A DNA stretch of 64,000 nt from Candidatus Brevundimonas colombiensis (lineage in GTDB: Bacteria > Pseudomonadota > Alphaproteobacteria > Caulobacterales > Caulobacteraceae). The translations under genes were made by a program, and so were the position numbers. Below are positions 34,956 to 43,850 of the stretch, piece by piece. How positions within the stretch are numbered: position 1 is the stretch's first letter; every line of letters starts with the position of its first letter. The notes under the pieces are model-generated. The model had not been told where the DNA came from, did not search any database, and saw only the letters and a program-made list of their open reading frames with translations. The stretch lies in the NCBI GenBank assembly GCA_029202665.1, contig CP119326.1:2418001-2482000 (forward strand), written 5' to 3'.

Positions 34956-37157
34956 ATGACGATCCACGCCCCGCCGCCGGAAGGCGGCCGCATCATCGAC
35001 GAGCCGATGGAGACGGCGCTCAGCCGCCGTTATCTGGCCTACGCCCTGTCGACCATCACCAACCGCGCCCTGCCGGACGTGCGCGACGGCTTCAAGCCCG
35101 TGCACCGCCGCATCCTGTACGCGATGCACCAGATGCGGCTGAACCCGCAGGCGGCGGCGCGCAAATGCGCCAAGGTCGTCGGCGAGGTCATGGGCGGATA
35201 CCACCCGCACGGCGACGCCTCGATCTATGAGGCCCTGGTGCGTCTGGCCCAGGATTTCGCCCAGCGATATCCGCTGGTCGATGGTCAGGGCAACTTCGGC
35301 AACATCGACGGCGATAGCGCGGCGGCCATGCGCTATACCGAGTGCAAGCTGACGCCCGCCGCCGTCCTGCTGCTGGACGGCATCGACCAGGACGCGGTCG
35401 ATTTCCGCGCCACCTATGACGACCATGACGAGGAGCCGGTCGTCCTGCCGGCCGGTTTCCCGAACCTGTTGGCCAATGGATCGTCCGGCATCGCGGTCGG
35501 CATGGCCACCTCGATCCCGCCGCATAATGTCGGCGAGCTGATCGACGCCTGCCAGCTGTTGCTGGAGCGGCCGGACGCGACGACCGCCGAGCTGGTGCAA
35601 CTGGTCCCCGGCCCGGACTTCCCCACCGGCGGGGTGTCGGTGGAAGGTCAGGCCTCGATCCTTGACGCCTATGAGACGGGCCGGGGCGGAGTACGGCTGC
35701 GCGCAAAATGGCGCGAGGAAAAGCTGGATCGCGGCGCCTATCAGATCGTCGTCACCGAAATGCCGTATCAGGTGCAGAAGTCGCGCCTGATCGAGGCTCT
35801 GGCGGATTTGATCGAGCACAAGAAGGCCCCGCTGCTGGGGGATGTGCGCGACGAGTCGGCGGAAGACATCCGCCTGATCCTGGAGCCCAAGAACCGCACC
35901 ATCGAGCCTGAGATGCTGATGGAAAGCCTGTTCAAACTGTCCGATCTGGAGGTCCGCTTCCCGATCAACATGAACGTGCTGGACGCCAGCGGCACGCCGC
36001 GCGTCATGGGGCTGAAGGACTGCCTGCGGGCCTTCCTGGATCACCGTCGTGAGGTGCTGAACCGGCGTTCGCAATGGCGGATCGAACGGGTCGAGAAGCG
36101 TCTGCACCTGTTGGAAGGTCTGCGGATCGTCTTCCTGAACCTGGACGAGGTGATCCGCATCGTCCGCGAGGAAGAACAGCCCAAGGCGGTCCTGATCGCA
36201 CGCTTCGGCCTGACTGAGCCTCAGGCCGACTACATCCTCGACACCCGTCTGCGCCAACTGGCGCGGATCGAGGAAATGGCGATCGATAAGGAATACAACG
36301 CATTGGCGGAGGAACTTGCCAGCCTGAAGGCGTTGACGTCTTCGGAAGGCAAGCAGTGGAAGGCGATTTCGAAGGAGCTGGAGGCCGTTCGCAAGGCCCT
36401 GATCTCGCCGCGCCGGACCACAATCGCCGACGCCGTGGACGCCTCGGCCTTCGTCGCGCCTGAAGCCTTCATCCCGCGTGAAGCCATCACCGTCATACTG
36501 TCGGAGCGCGGCTGGATTCGCGCCGCCAAGGGCAAGGTCGAGGACCCGTCGGAGCTGAAGTTCAAGGAAGGCGACCAACTGGCCTATCTGGTCCCGGCCT
36601 ATACGACCGACAAACTGCTGGTCGGAGCCTCGGACGGGCGCATCTTCACCATCGGCGCGGACAAGCTGGCGTCCGGGCGCGGACACGGGGAGCCGCTGCG
36701 CCTGATGATTGATCTGGACGAGAAGGCGGACATCATCGCCGTCCTGGCGCACCAGCCGGGCGGAAAACTGCTGATCGCGTCCAAGGCGGGTTACGGCTTC
36801 ATCGCGCCGGAAGACGACACCCTAGCCCAGAAGCGCGGCGGCAAACAGGTGCTGAACGGCGAGATGCTGGCCATGCAGCGGGTTAATGGGGACCACATCG
36901 CCACCATAGGCGAGAACATCAAGACGCTGATCTTCCCCCTGGTCGAACTGCCCGAAATGGGACGCGGCAAGGGCGTGCGCCTACAGAATTTCAAACAGGG
37001 CGGTCTGGCCGATGTGACCGTGTTCAATGCCGAACAGGGGCCGGAATGGGCGGACGGCGGCGGGCGTCGCCGCAACTGGCCTGACTGGAAGGACTGGCTG
37101 GGCAAACGCGCCGGGGCCGGACGGCAAGGGCCGCGGGGTTTAAGGAAGTTCAGATAA
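34956..37157 (+). CDS. parC: DNA topoisomerase IV subunit A
   Basis: 733-residue type II topoisomerase subunit that decatenates chromosomes with ParE. FKPVHRRILYAM and the active-site Tyr127 (AAMRYTECKL) are in the N-terminal breakage-reunion domain. The quinolone-determining region reads HPHGDASIYE, with Ala88 at the place of E. coli ParC Ser80. A coiled-coil linker (KRLHLLEGLRIVFLNLDE) and the beta-pinwheel C-terminus follow. CTAGAC at 34919-34924 may be its -10. A palindromic repeat follows the stop. Confidence 0.97.
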   Translation: MTIHAPPPEGGRIIDEPMETALSRRYLAYALSTITNRALPDVRDGFKPVHRRILYAMHQMRLNPQAAARKCAKVVGEVMGGYHPHGDASIYEALVRLAQDFAQRYPLVDGQGNFGNIDGDSAAAMRYTECKLTPAAVLLLDGIDQDAVDFRATYDDHDEEPVVLPAGFPNLLANGSSGIAVGMATSIPPHNVGELIDACQLLLERPDATTAELVQLVPGPDFPTGGVSVEGQASILDAYETGRGGVRLRAKWREEKLDRGAYQIVVTEMPYQVQKSRLIEALADLIEHKKAPLLGDVRDESAEDIRLILEPKNRTIEPEMLMESLFKLSDLEVRFPINMNVLDASGTPRVMGLKDCLRAFLDHRREVLNRRSQWRIERVEKRLHLLEGLRIVFLNLDEVIRIVREEEQPKAVLIARFGLTEPQADYILDTRLRQLARIEEMAIDKEYNALAEELASLKALTSSEGKQWKAISKELEAVRKALISPRRTTIADAVDASAFVAPEAFIPREAITVILSERGWIRAAKGKVEDPSELKFKEGDQLAYLVPAYTTDKLLVGASDGRIFTIGADKLASGRGHGEPLRLMIDLDEKADIIAVLAHQPGGKLLIASKAGYGFIAPEDDTLAQKRGGKQVLNGEMLAMQRVNGDHIATIGENIKTLIFPLVELPEMGRGKGVRLQNFKQGGLADVTVFNAEQGPEWADGGGRRRNWPDWKDWLGKRAGAGRQGPRGLRKFR

Positions 37158-37160
37158 GGG

Positions 37161-37285
37161 CGTCATTCCGAGGCGTCCGAACGAACCCGGAACCCAGGCG
37201 GCTGGGATCGGCGTCGAATGCGTCTGGCGGGACAAATCCGGCCCTGGGTTCCGGGTTCTTCGCTACGCTCTGCCCTGGAATGACG
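37161..37285. repeat. palindromic intergenic repeat element
   Basis: 125-bp nested palindrome between convergent parC and bpt. The outer arms are CGTCATTCC (37161-37169) and GGAATGACG (37277-37285). The inner arms are a perfect 16-bp pair GAACCCGGAACCCAGG (37183-37198) and its complement (37243-37258). It resembles REP-like intergenic units known from many GC-rich proteobacteria. The transcript would fold into a long hairpin able to end or protect both mRNAs. Only one copy is in this window. Confidence 0.8.
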
Positions 37286-37299
37286 ATTAGCGGCTGAAC

Positions 37300-38037
37300 C
37301 TAATCCTCCAGCGGCGTCCAGCCCAGCTTGCCCAGCATCTCCATCGGGCGGAAATCGGCCTTGTAGTCCATCTTGGCCGACCCTCTGACCCAATAGCCCA
37401 GATAGACGTAGGGCAGGCCCACGATGGCGGCCTGGCGGACGTGGTCCAGGATGGCGAACCGGCCCAGGCTTCGCCGTTCCATCGTCGGGTCATAGAAGCT
37501 GTACACCATCGACAGACCGTCGTTCAGCAGGTCGGTCAGGGTCACGGCGACCAGATCGCCCGGCCCGCCGTCGGTCGAAGGCAGGCGGTATTCGATCAGA
37601 TGGGTGCGGACGGCCGTGTCCTCGACCATGGCCACATAATCCATCCAGCCCATGTCGCTCATCCCGCCGGTCGGATGACGGGTGGTCAGATAGCGGCGCA
37701 ACAACTGGAATTGCTCGGTCGTGGCCTCGGCCTCGACCAGGCTGCGCGACAGGTCGTCGTTACGCGCCAGAACCTTGCGCTGCGACCGGCTAAAGGTGAA
37801 GGCCGGCACGGGCAGGCGCACCGACACACAGGCGTCGCAGGCCTCGCACGCGGGGCGATAGGCGATGTTCTGGCTGCGCCGAAATCCGGCCAGGGTCAGT
37901 TCGTCGTTGACGTGGGCGCCGTCGGAAAAGGGCAGGTTGGCGAACACCTTCCGCTCGGTCTTTCCGGGCAGATAGGGGCAGGGCGCCACCGAGGTCATGA
38001 AGAAGCGAAGCTGTCGTGTCGGAACGTGCTGGGTCAC
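37300..38037 (-). CDS. bpt: aspartate/glutamate leucyltransferase (N-end rule aminoacyl-transferase)
   Basis: 245-residue transferase that adds leucine (or arginine) from aminoacyl-tRNA to N-terminal acidic residues, marking proteins for ClpAPS. PCPYLPGKTERKVFANL at the N-terminus, ACEACDACVSVRLPV with clustered cysteines, and YVYLGYWVRGSAKMDYKADFRP at the C-terminus match the Ate1/Bpt family. The bacterial length (about 240-250) favours Bpt over eukaryotic-type Ate1. It is downstream of motB on the same strand, 108 nt away. Confidence 0.93.
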   Translation of the reverse strand: MTQHVPTRQLRFFMTSVAPCPYLPGKTERKVFANLPFSDGAHVNDELTLAGFRRSQNIAYRPACEACDACVSVRLPVPAFTFSRSQRKVLARNDDLSRSLVEAEATTEQFQLLRRYLTTRHPTGGMSDMGWMDYVAMVEDTAVRTHLIEYRLPSTDGGPGDLVAVTLTDLLNDGLSMVYSFYDPTMERRSLGRFAILDHVRQAAIVGLPYVYLGYWVRGSAKMDYKADFRPMEMLGKLGWTPLED

Positions 38038-38145
38038 GGCCTCAGGTCCGCATCCGATCTTGCCGATTTTGCGACACGGGGGTCATGGCGCGATTTGCCG
38101 TCATTCGCGCGCGGGCTGCAAGCGTCGGCGTTGCAGCAGGGCGGG

Positions 38146-39042
38146 TCACAGCGAGGTGTCCGTCGGCAGGACAGGCGCTTCGCGCAGCAGGACGATGGCG
38201 ATGCGGCGGTTGCCGGCCAGGCTGGGGTCGTCGGGATAGAGGGGATCGGACCCTGCCTTGCCCGCCACGGAATAGATGCGGTCGGCGTCCACCCCGGCCG
38301 ATTGCAGCACCAGTCGCGAGGCGTTGGCGCGTTCGGACGACAGGGTCCAGTCCGCAGGCGCGCTGGCGCGGTTGGAGCCGGCCGTCGCGCTGGTGTGGCC
38401 GGTGACGGAGATGCGATTGGGCAGTTGATTGATGACCTTGGACACCGCCCTCAGCAGCACCTGGGCGCGGGCGTTGGGACGGGCCGAGTTGTTGTCGAAC
38501 ATCGACCGGCCCTCCTGATCGACCAGCTGGATACGCAGTCCTTCGGGCGTCTGATCCACGATCAACTGTTTGGACAGTTCGGCCAGTTCCGGCATCGACT
38601 GCATGGCCTGGCGAAGGGATTCGGCGGCGCTGGCGAACTCGGCCGCTTCACGCTTCTGCATTTCGGCCTGGAGCGCGGCGTCGCTGGCCGACGACAGGTT
38701 GGCGCTGGCGCCGTTCTGATCCGTCGCCGGCGCCTCGGGCGCCAGTTCCTGAAGCACGGATTGCGAACCTGAACTCTTGGCCCCGTCGTCCCCCAGCGCC
38801 GTGCCGCCCAGAATCCCGCCCGAGCCCGATGTGGTTTCCGATACGCTGGCCGGGGCGAAATATTCGGCGATGCCGCGCTTCTGTTCCGGGTCGGTCGTAT
38901 TGATCAGCCACATCAGCAGGAAGAAGGCCATCATGGCGGTCACGAAGTCCGCATAGGCCACTTTCCACGCGCCGCCATGGTGGCCCCCGCCGGAGACCTT
39001 CTTGACCTTCTTGATGAGGATCGGACGATCGCTCACGGACAT
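38146..39042 (-). CDS. motB: flagellar motor stator protein MotB
   Basis: 298-residue inner-membrane stator subunit. The single membrane helix WKVAYADFVTAMMAFFLLMWLI holds Asp32, which carries the proton. A plug/linker with low complexity leads to the OmpA-like peptidoglycan-binding domain (ITVTGHTSATAG region, NRRIAIVLL). ATG 39042 gives the family N-terminus (MSVSDRPILIKKVKKVSGGGHH). No motA is beside it, so the partner must be encoded elsewhere, as is common in Caulobacterales. Confidence 0.93.
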   Translation of the reverse strand: MSVSDRPILIKKVKKVSGGGHHGGAWKVAYADFVTAMMAFFLLMWLINTTDPEQKRGIAEYFAPASVSETTSGSGGILGGTALGDDGAKSSGSQSVLQELAPEAPATDQNGASANLSSASDAALQAEMQKREAAEFASAAESLRQAMQSMPELAELSKQLIVDQTPEGLRIQLVDQEGRSMFDNNSARPNARAQVLLRAVSKVINQLPNRISVTGHTSATAGSNRASAPADWTLSSERANASRLVLQSAGVDADRIYSVAGKAGSDPLYPDDPSLAGNRRIAIVLLREAPVLPTDTSL

Positions 39043-39159
39043 GGATGCGCATCCCGAGGAGTGGTGTCCCATTCTGGCCTGGCCAAGGTTAACCGGGCGT
39101 TGACCTTGAACGGCGACGCGTCGCGGCCTAGTGCGACGCAAACGTTTGAGGAGCCTGAC

Positions 39160-40020
39160 ATGAAGATCGCTTTCGCCGGCCTGGGCGTCATGGGCGCCCC
39201 GATGGCGGGTCACCTGGTGCGGGCAGGCCACGACGTGACCGGCTTCAACCGCACGGTCGCCAAGGCCGAGGCCTGGGCCGCCGCGACCGGCGGACGGACG
39301 GCGGCGACCGTGGCCGAGGCGGCCCAGGGCGTGGACCTGTTCATCCTGTGCGTCGGCAATGACGACGACGTGCGGACGGTCGTGACCGAGGCTGCGCCGC
39401 ACCTGGCTGATGGCGCCGTCGTGGTCGATCACACCACGACCTCGGCCAAACTGGCGCGCGAGATGGCTGAACTGGCGGCGGGGCAGGGGCGCAGTTTCAT
39501 CGACGCGCCCGTGTCGGGGGGGCAGGCCGGGGCGGAGAACGGCCAACTCAGCGTCATGGCGGGCGGCGACGCCGAGGCCCTGGCCAAGGCAGAACCCGCG
39601 CTGAACGCCTATTCCAAGGCGATCAAACACATGGGACCGGCCGGATCGGGCCAGCTGACCAAGATGGTCAATCAGATCGCCATCGCCGGCGTGGTCCAGG
39701 GCCTGGCCGAGGCGGTGCATTTCGCCCAGATCGCGGGTCTGGACACCGACGCCGCCTATGAGGCGGTCTCCAAGGGCGCGGCCCAGAGTTGGCAGATGGA
39801 CAACCGCTGGAAAACGGCCGCCAAGGGCCAGTTCGACTTCGGCTTCGCCGTCGACTGGATGCGCAAGGACCTGGGGCTGGTGCTGGACGAAGCGCGCTCG
39901 AACGGCGCGCGGCTCAGCCTGACGGCCCTCGTCGATCAGTTTTACGCCGAGGTCCAGGCCATGGGCGGGAACCGTTGGGACACGTCCAGCCTGGCGGCGC
40001 GGCTCCAAACGCGCGACTGA
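39160..40020 (+). CDS. beta-hydroxyacid dehydrogenase (3-hydroxyisobutyrate dehydrogenase family)
   Basis: 286-residue NAD(P)-dependent dehydrogenase. The Rossmann motif GLGVMGAPMAGHLVRAGHDV, the substrate loop DAPVSGGQAGAENGQLSVMAGG and the catalytic-Lys helix GSGQLTKMVNQI are visible. The family covers 3-hydroxyisobutyrate, tartronate semialdehyde and succinic semialdehyde reductases; the exact substrate is open. ATG 39160 follows GAGGAG. It is divergent from motB and convergent with the GNAT gene, with only 4 nt between stops. Confidence 0.9.
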   Translation: MKIAFAGLGVMGAPMAGHLVRAGHDVTGFNRTVAKAEAWAAATGGRTAATVAEAAQGVDLFILCVGNDDDVRTVVTEAAPHLADGAVVVDHTTTSAKLAREMAELAAGQGRSFIDAPVSGGQAGAENGQLSVMAGGDAEALAKAEPALNAYSKAIKHMGPAGSGQLTKMVNQIAIAGVVQGLAEAVHFAQIAGLDTDAAYEAVSKGAAQSWQMDNRWKTAAKGQFDFGFAVDWMRKDLGLVLDEARSNGARLSLTALVDQFYAEVQAMGGNRWDTSSLAARLQTRD

Positions 40021-40024
40021 CGCC

Positions 40025-40516
40025 TCAGAGCTTCCGATACATGACGTGCAGGCCGACCGGTCCGTGCGTCGGATGATCGAACGCCTCTGGAACCGTGCCG
40101 ATGATGTCGAAGCCCAGCTTCCGCCACAGGGCGACGGCGACCCCATTGGTTTCCACGACCGCATTGAACTGCATCGCCCTGAACCCGGCGTCGCGGGCGA
40201 AGGCCAGGGCGGCCTCGCCCAGCGCGCGGGCCACGCCGCGTCCGCGCGCCTCGGGGGCGACCATAAAACTGCCGTTGGCGACGTGGGCGCCGTTTCCCTG
40301 CTGGTTGGCGATGATCTTGGCGGCCCCCAGCACTCGGCCGTCCTCAACGGCGACCAGGGTTCCGCCGGGCGCGTGCGGCGTCCACATCGTTCGGGCCTGC
40401 GCCTCGGTCATGTCCAGCGGATAGGCATAGGTCTCGCCGGCGCGCGTGACGGTCTCGATGATCGGCCACAGCCCCGGCCAATCGTTGTCCGTGACGGGGC
40501 GGATTTCGACGGTCAT
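40025..40516 (-). CDS. GNAT-family N-acetyltransferase
   Basis: 163-residue acyl-CoA-dependent acetyltransferase. The acetyl-CoA-binding motif is VAPEARGRGVARALGEAALAFAR, followed by VVETNGVAVALWRKLGF. The substrate cannot be predicted. It follows hemB with an ATGA overlap (40513-40516), so it is co-translated with porphobilinogen synthase, though no functional tie is known. Confidence 0.9.
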   Translation of the reverse strand: MTVEIRPVTDNDWPGLWPIIETVTRAGETYAYPLDMTEAQARTMWTPHAPGGTLVAVEDGRVLGAAKIIANQQGNGAHVANGSFMVAPEARGRGVARALGEAALAFARDAGFRAMQFNAVVETNGVAVALWRKLGFDIIGTVPEAFDHPTHGPVGLHVMYRKL

Positions 40517-41514
40517 CGGCCCAGCAGCCGCGCAGCCTGGGGCGCGAAATAGGTCAGGACGCCGGCGCAGCCGGCCCGCTTGAACCCATGCAGCGTCTCC
40601 AGAATGGCGCGGTCCTGGTCCAGCCAGCCGTTGGCGATAGAGGCCTGCATCATCGCGTATTCGCCCGACACCTGATAGGCGAAGGTGGGTACGCGGAACG
40701 TCTCTGAAACCCGCCGCACGATGTCCAGATAGGGCATTCCCGGCTTGACCATCACCGCGTCGGCGCCTTCCGACAGGTCCATGGCCACCTCTTTCAGCGC
40801 CTCGTCGGAGTTGGCGTAGTCCATCTGATAGGTCTTCTTGTCGCCCTTCAACATGATCGAAGATCCCACGGCGTCACGATAGGGCCCGTAGAAGGCCGAG
40901 GCGAACTTGGCGGCATAGGACAGGATCAGCGTGTCCTGAAACCCATTGGCCTCCAGCGCCTCGCGCACCGCCTGGATGCGGCCGTCCATCATGTCGGAGG
41001 GCGCCACGACGTCGGCGCCCGCGTGGGCGTGGATGAAAGCCTGTTCGGCCAGCCGGTCCAACGAGGCGTCGTTGGCGATCCGCTCGCCCTCCATCACCCC
41101 GTCGTGCCCGTGGTCGGTATAGCAGTCCAGCGCCACGTCGGTCATGACGCCGATCTCGGGCGCGGCGTCCTTGATGGCCCGGATGGCCTCGGGGATCAGG
41201 CCGTCGGGGTCGGTCGCGCCTGTGCCGACCGCGTCCTTGATCGCGCCATCGACATTGGGGAACAGGGCGATCATCGGAATGCCCAGGTCGCGGGCCTCGA
41301 CGGCCGCCGCCGCTGCGGCCTTGGGCGACAGGCGGAACACGCCGGGCATGGAGGCGACCGGAACACGATCCTCGGCTCCGTCATGCACGATCAGGGGCCA
41401 GATCAGGTCGGCCGGCGTCAGGGTCGTCTCGGCGACCAGGCGGCGCACCCACGGGCTGGCGCGCAGGCGGCGCGGCCGGGCGAGCGGGAAGGGAGCGGGC
41501 TGATAGGGAAGCAT
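40513..41514 (-). CDS. hemB: porphobilinogen synthase (delta-aminolevulinic acid dehydratase)
   Basis: 333-residue enzyme joining two ALA molecules to porphobilinogen in haem synthesis. The Schiff-base lysine region (VMVKPGMPYLDIVRRV) and second lysine region (ILSYAAKFASAFYGPYRDA) are present. The metal loop reads DVALDCYTDHGHDG, not the three-Cys Zn type, so an Mg-using enzyme is likely, as in other alphaproteobacteria. The pathway partner hemA lies 1.1 kb away on the other strand. CTAGTCCC-like sequence (complement of 41542-41549) may be its -10. Confidence 0.96.
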   Translation of the reverse strand: MLPYQPAPFPLARPRRLRASPWVRRLVAETTLTPADLIWPLIVHDGAEDRVPVASMPGVFRLSPKAAAAAAVEARDLGIPMIALFPNVDGAIKDAVGTGATDPDGLIPEAIRAIKDAAPEIGVMTDVALDCYTDHGHDGVMEGERIANDASLDRLAEQAFIHAHAGADVVAPSDMMDGRIQAVREALEANGFQDTLILSYAAKFASAFYGPYRDAVGSSIMLKGDKKTYQMDYANSDEALKEVAMDLSEGADAVMVKPGMPYLDIVRRVSETFRVPTFAYQVSGEYAMMQASIANGWLDQDRAILETLHGFKRAGCAGVLTYFAPQAARLLGR

Positions 41515-41663
41515 GGCGTGACCTTGGGAAATCTGGCGTGGGACTAGCGCTGCGGGGCGGGCGGCGCAAATCGCGAGATGCGTCGGATCATTTCGCCCGT
41601 GATCGCCGCTTGCGCGGATCGGTGAAATGCGGGCCTATCGCCGACAAATCCAGGGAGACGGCG

Positions 41664-42494
41664 ATGATCGGGAAATTGGCGGCGGGCGCGGCGGCCCTGG
41701 CTCTTGCGGCGGGCCTGTCCGGCTGCATTATCATCGACTCGGACGGCGGGAAGCGGACAGTCGTCAGATCTTCAGATTACGCCGTGCTGGCTGATCCGGC
41801 AGCGGCTGATGCAGAGCCGGCAGGATACGCCGCTCTCTACGCCGAGGCCATCGCCGATCCGAAGCGTCCAGCCGAAGAGGTCGCGCGCGATGCGCTGCGT
41901 CATCCGGCCGAAATCCTGGCCTTCGCCCAACTTGCGCCGGGCGACAAGGTCGCCGACATCCGCCCCGGCGCCGGCTATTTCACCCGCCTGTTTTCCGACG
42001 TGGTCGGCCCGACCGGTCGGGTCTACGCCTTCGTGCCGGAGCGCACGATGGCGCGCGAAAACGCAGGGGCCGACGCTTTGGTCGCGGCCTATCCGAACGT
42101 GACGCGCGTCAACGGCCTGCTGGACGCCATGACCTTCGCCGAGCCGCTGGACATGATCTTCATGAGCCAGGAATACCATGACTTCCACATCCCCGGCTTC
42201 AACACCGATGTCGCCCGGATGAACGCCGCCGCCTTCGCCGCCCTGAAGCCGGGCGGCCGCTACATCCTGATCGATCACCAGGCGGCGCGAGGGGGCGGGA
42301 TTTCGGCGGTCCAGACCCTGCATAGGATCGAAGGCGACTATCTGAAACGCGAAGTCGAGGCGGCCGGATTCGTCTATGAAAGGGAAAGCACCGCTGTCGC
42401 CAACCCTGCCGACGATCACAGCCTGAACGTCTTCGATGAGAAGATTCGCGGCCGGACCGATCAGTTCGTCTATCGCTTCCGCAAACCGGGCTGA
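41664..42494 (+). CDS. lipoprotein with class I methyltransferase-like fold
   Basis: 276 residues. Residues 1-21 form a lipoprotein signal ending in LSGC (lipidated Cys21). The body shows a SAM-methyltransferase-like core: VADIRPGAGYFTRLFSDVVGPTGRVYAF (shortened motif I), DMIFMSQEYHDF, and AALKPGGRYILIDH (post-motif). SAM is not normally available outside the cytoplasm, so the enzyme role is unclear. ATG 41664 follows GGGAGACGGCG. It lies upstream of hemA with a 129-nt gap. Confidence 0.85.
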   Translation: MIGKLAAGAAALALAAGLSGCIIIDSDGGKRTVVRSSDYAVLADPAAADAEPAGYAALYAEAIADPKRPAEEVARDALRHPAEILAFAQLAPGDKVADIRPGAGYFTRLFSDVVGPTGRVYAFVPERTMARENAGADALVAAYPNVTRVNGLLDAMTFAEPLDMIFMSQEYHDFHIPGFNTDVARMNAAAFAALKPGGRYILIDHQAARGGGISAVQTLHRIEGDYLKREVEAAGFVYERESTAVANPADDHSLNVFDEKIRGRTDQFVYRFRKPG

Positions 42495-42541
42495 TCTAAC
42501 CGCTTAGTGAGAACCGTTATCAATTAAGGGTTTGGGTCGTT

Positions 42542-42566
42542 TTGTCCATGTCGGGGACATGGACAA
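42542..42566 (+). promoter_or_regulatory. perfect 11-bp inverted repeat in the hemA leader
   Basis: TTGTCCATGTC (42542-42552), GGG loop, GACATGGACAA (42556-42566), 57 nt upstream of the hemA TTG. It could be a protein operator or an mRNA hairpin. No U-run follows. Confidence 0.6.
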
Positions 42567-42623
42567 GGCGTCGCTGGAAGAGCAGAAAACGCTCAGCCGT
42601 CGCCATAAGCGAAAGACCCCGCG

Positions 42624-43850
42624 TTGTTCGATTACAAGGCCGCCTTCAGCCGCTCCGTGGAGCAGGTTCGCAGCGAAGGACGCTATCGCGTCTTCGCCGA
42701 TCTCAAGCGTGTGCGCGGACAGTTCCCGCTCGCCGTGCGCCGCCGCGAGGACGGGTCCCAGCAGGATGTCGTGATCTGGTGCTCCAACGACTACCTCGGC
42801 ATGGGCCAGCATGATGAAGTCCTGGCGGCCATGCACGAAGAGATCGACGCCGTAGGCGCAGGCGCCGGCGGCACCCGCAACATTTCCGGCACGACCCGTT
42901 CGGCGGTAGACCTGGAAGCCGAGCTGGCCGACTGGCACCAGAAGGAAGCGGCGCTGCTGTTCACATCGGGCTATGTGGGCAACGAGGCGACGCTCTCGAC
43001 GCTTCAGACGATATTGCCCGGCCTGATCGTCTTTTCCGATTCGCTGAACCACGCCTCGATGATCGCCGGCATTCGCCACGGCGGGGGCGAGCGTCACGTG
43101 TTCATGCACAACGACCTGGCGCATCTGGAAAGCCTGCTGGCCGCCGCGCCCGCCGACGCGCCCAAGCTGATCGCCTTTGAAAGCGTCTATTCGATGGACG
43201 GCGACATCGCCGACCTGGCCGGCACCATCGCCCTGGCCAGGAAATACGGCGCAATGACCTATCTGGACGAGGTCCATGCCGTCGGCCTGTATGGCGATAC
43301 CGGCGCGGGCGTGGCCGAACGCGACGGCGTCCTGGACCAGATCGACATCATCGAATGCACCCTGGGCAAGGCCATCGGCGTGATGGGCGGCTATATCGCC
43401 GCCGACGCGGTGATCGTGGACGCGGTGCGCAGCTGGGCCTCGGGCTTCATCTTCACCACCAGCCTGCCGCCCGCCCTGACGGCGGGGGCTCTGGCCTCGG
43501 TACGGCATCTGAAGAGCCACCCCGAACTGCGTGAAAAACATCAGGAACGCGCCGCGACGCTTAAGGCCCGTTTCGCAGCCGCCGGTATTCCGGTGATGGA
43601 AAGCGAGAGCCACATCGTGCCCGTGCACGTCGGCGATCCGATCCACTGCAAGATGATATCGGACATGCTGCTGGACGATTACGGCGTCTATGTTCAGCCG
43701 ATCAACTATCCCACCGTGCCCAAGGGGACAGAGCGTCTGCGCTTCACCCCCTCGCCGAACCACACCGACGCCATGATGGATCATCTGGTCCAGGCGATGG
43801 ACAAGCTGTTCGCGCACTGCAACGTGGCGCGCCGTCCCGTCGCCGCGTGA
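42624..43850 (+). CDS. hemA: 5-aminolevulinate synthase
   Basis: 408-residue PLP enzyme that makes ALA from glycine and succinyl-CoA (Shemin pathway), the mark of alphaproteobacteria. FDYKAAFSRSVEQVRSEGRYR begins the protein; SGYVGNEATL, YLDEVHAVGLYG and K249 (CTLGKAIGVMGGY) are catalytic-site motifs. The start is a TTG at 42624 with no strong Shine-Dalgarno, and an in-frame stop lies at 42606-42608, so starts further upstream are excluded. The leader holds an 11-bp inverted repeat. A small protein gene overlaps the stop. Confidence 0.97.
   Translation: MFDYKAAFSRSVEQVRSEGRYRVFADLKRVRGQFPLAVRRREDGSQQDVVIWCSNDYLGMGQHDEVLAAMHEEIDAVGAGAGGTRNISGTTRSAVDLEAELADWHQKEAALLFTSGYVGNEATLSTLQTILPGLIVFSDSLNHASMIAGIRHGGGERHVFMHNDLAHLESLLAAAPADAPKLIAFESVYSMDGDIADLAGTIALARKYGAMTYLDEVHAVGLYGDTGAGVAERDGVLDQIDIIECTLGKAIGVMGGYIAADAVIVDAVRSWASGFIFTTSLPPALTAGALASVRHLKSHPELREKHQERAATLKARFAAAGIPVMESESHIVPVHVGDPIHCKMISDMLLDDYGVYVQPINYPTVPKGTERLRFTPSPNHTDAMMDHLVQAMDKLFAHCNVARRPVAA

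Noticed and set aside
34875..36752. 625-codon open frame opposite parC
   Set aside because: Antisense artefact of codon bias; parC is unambiguous.
42509..42525. GAGAACCGTTATCAATT as a Fur or FNR site before hemA
   Set aside because: Matches neither TTGAT-N4-ATCAA nor the Fur 6-1-6 pattern on both halves.
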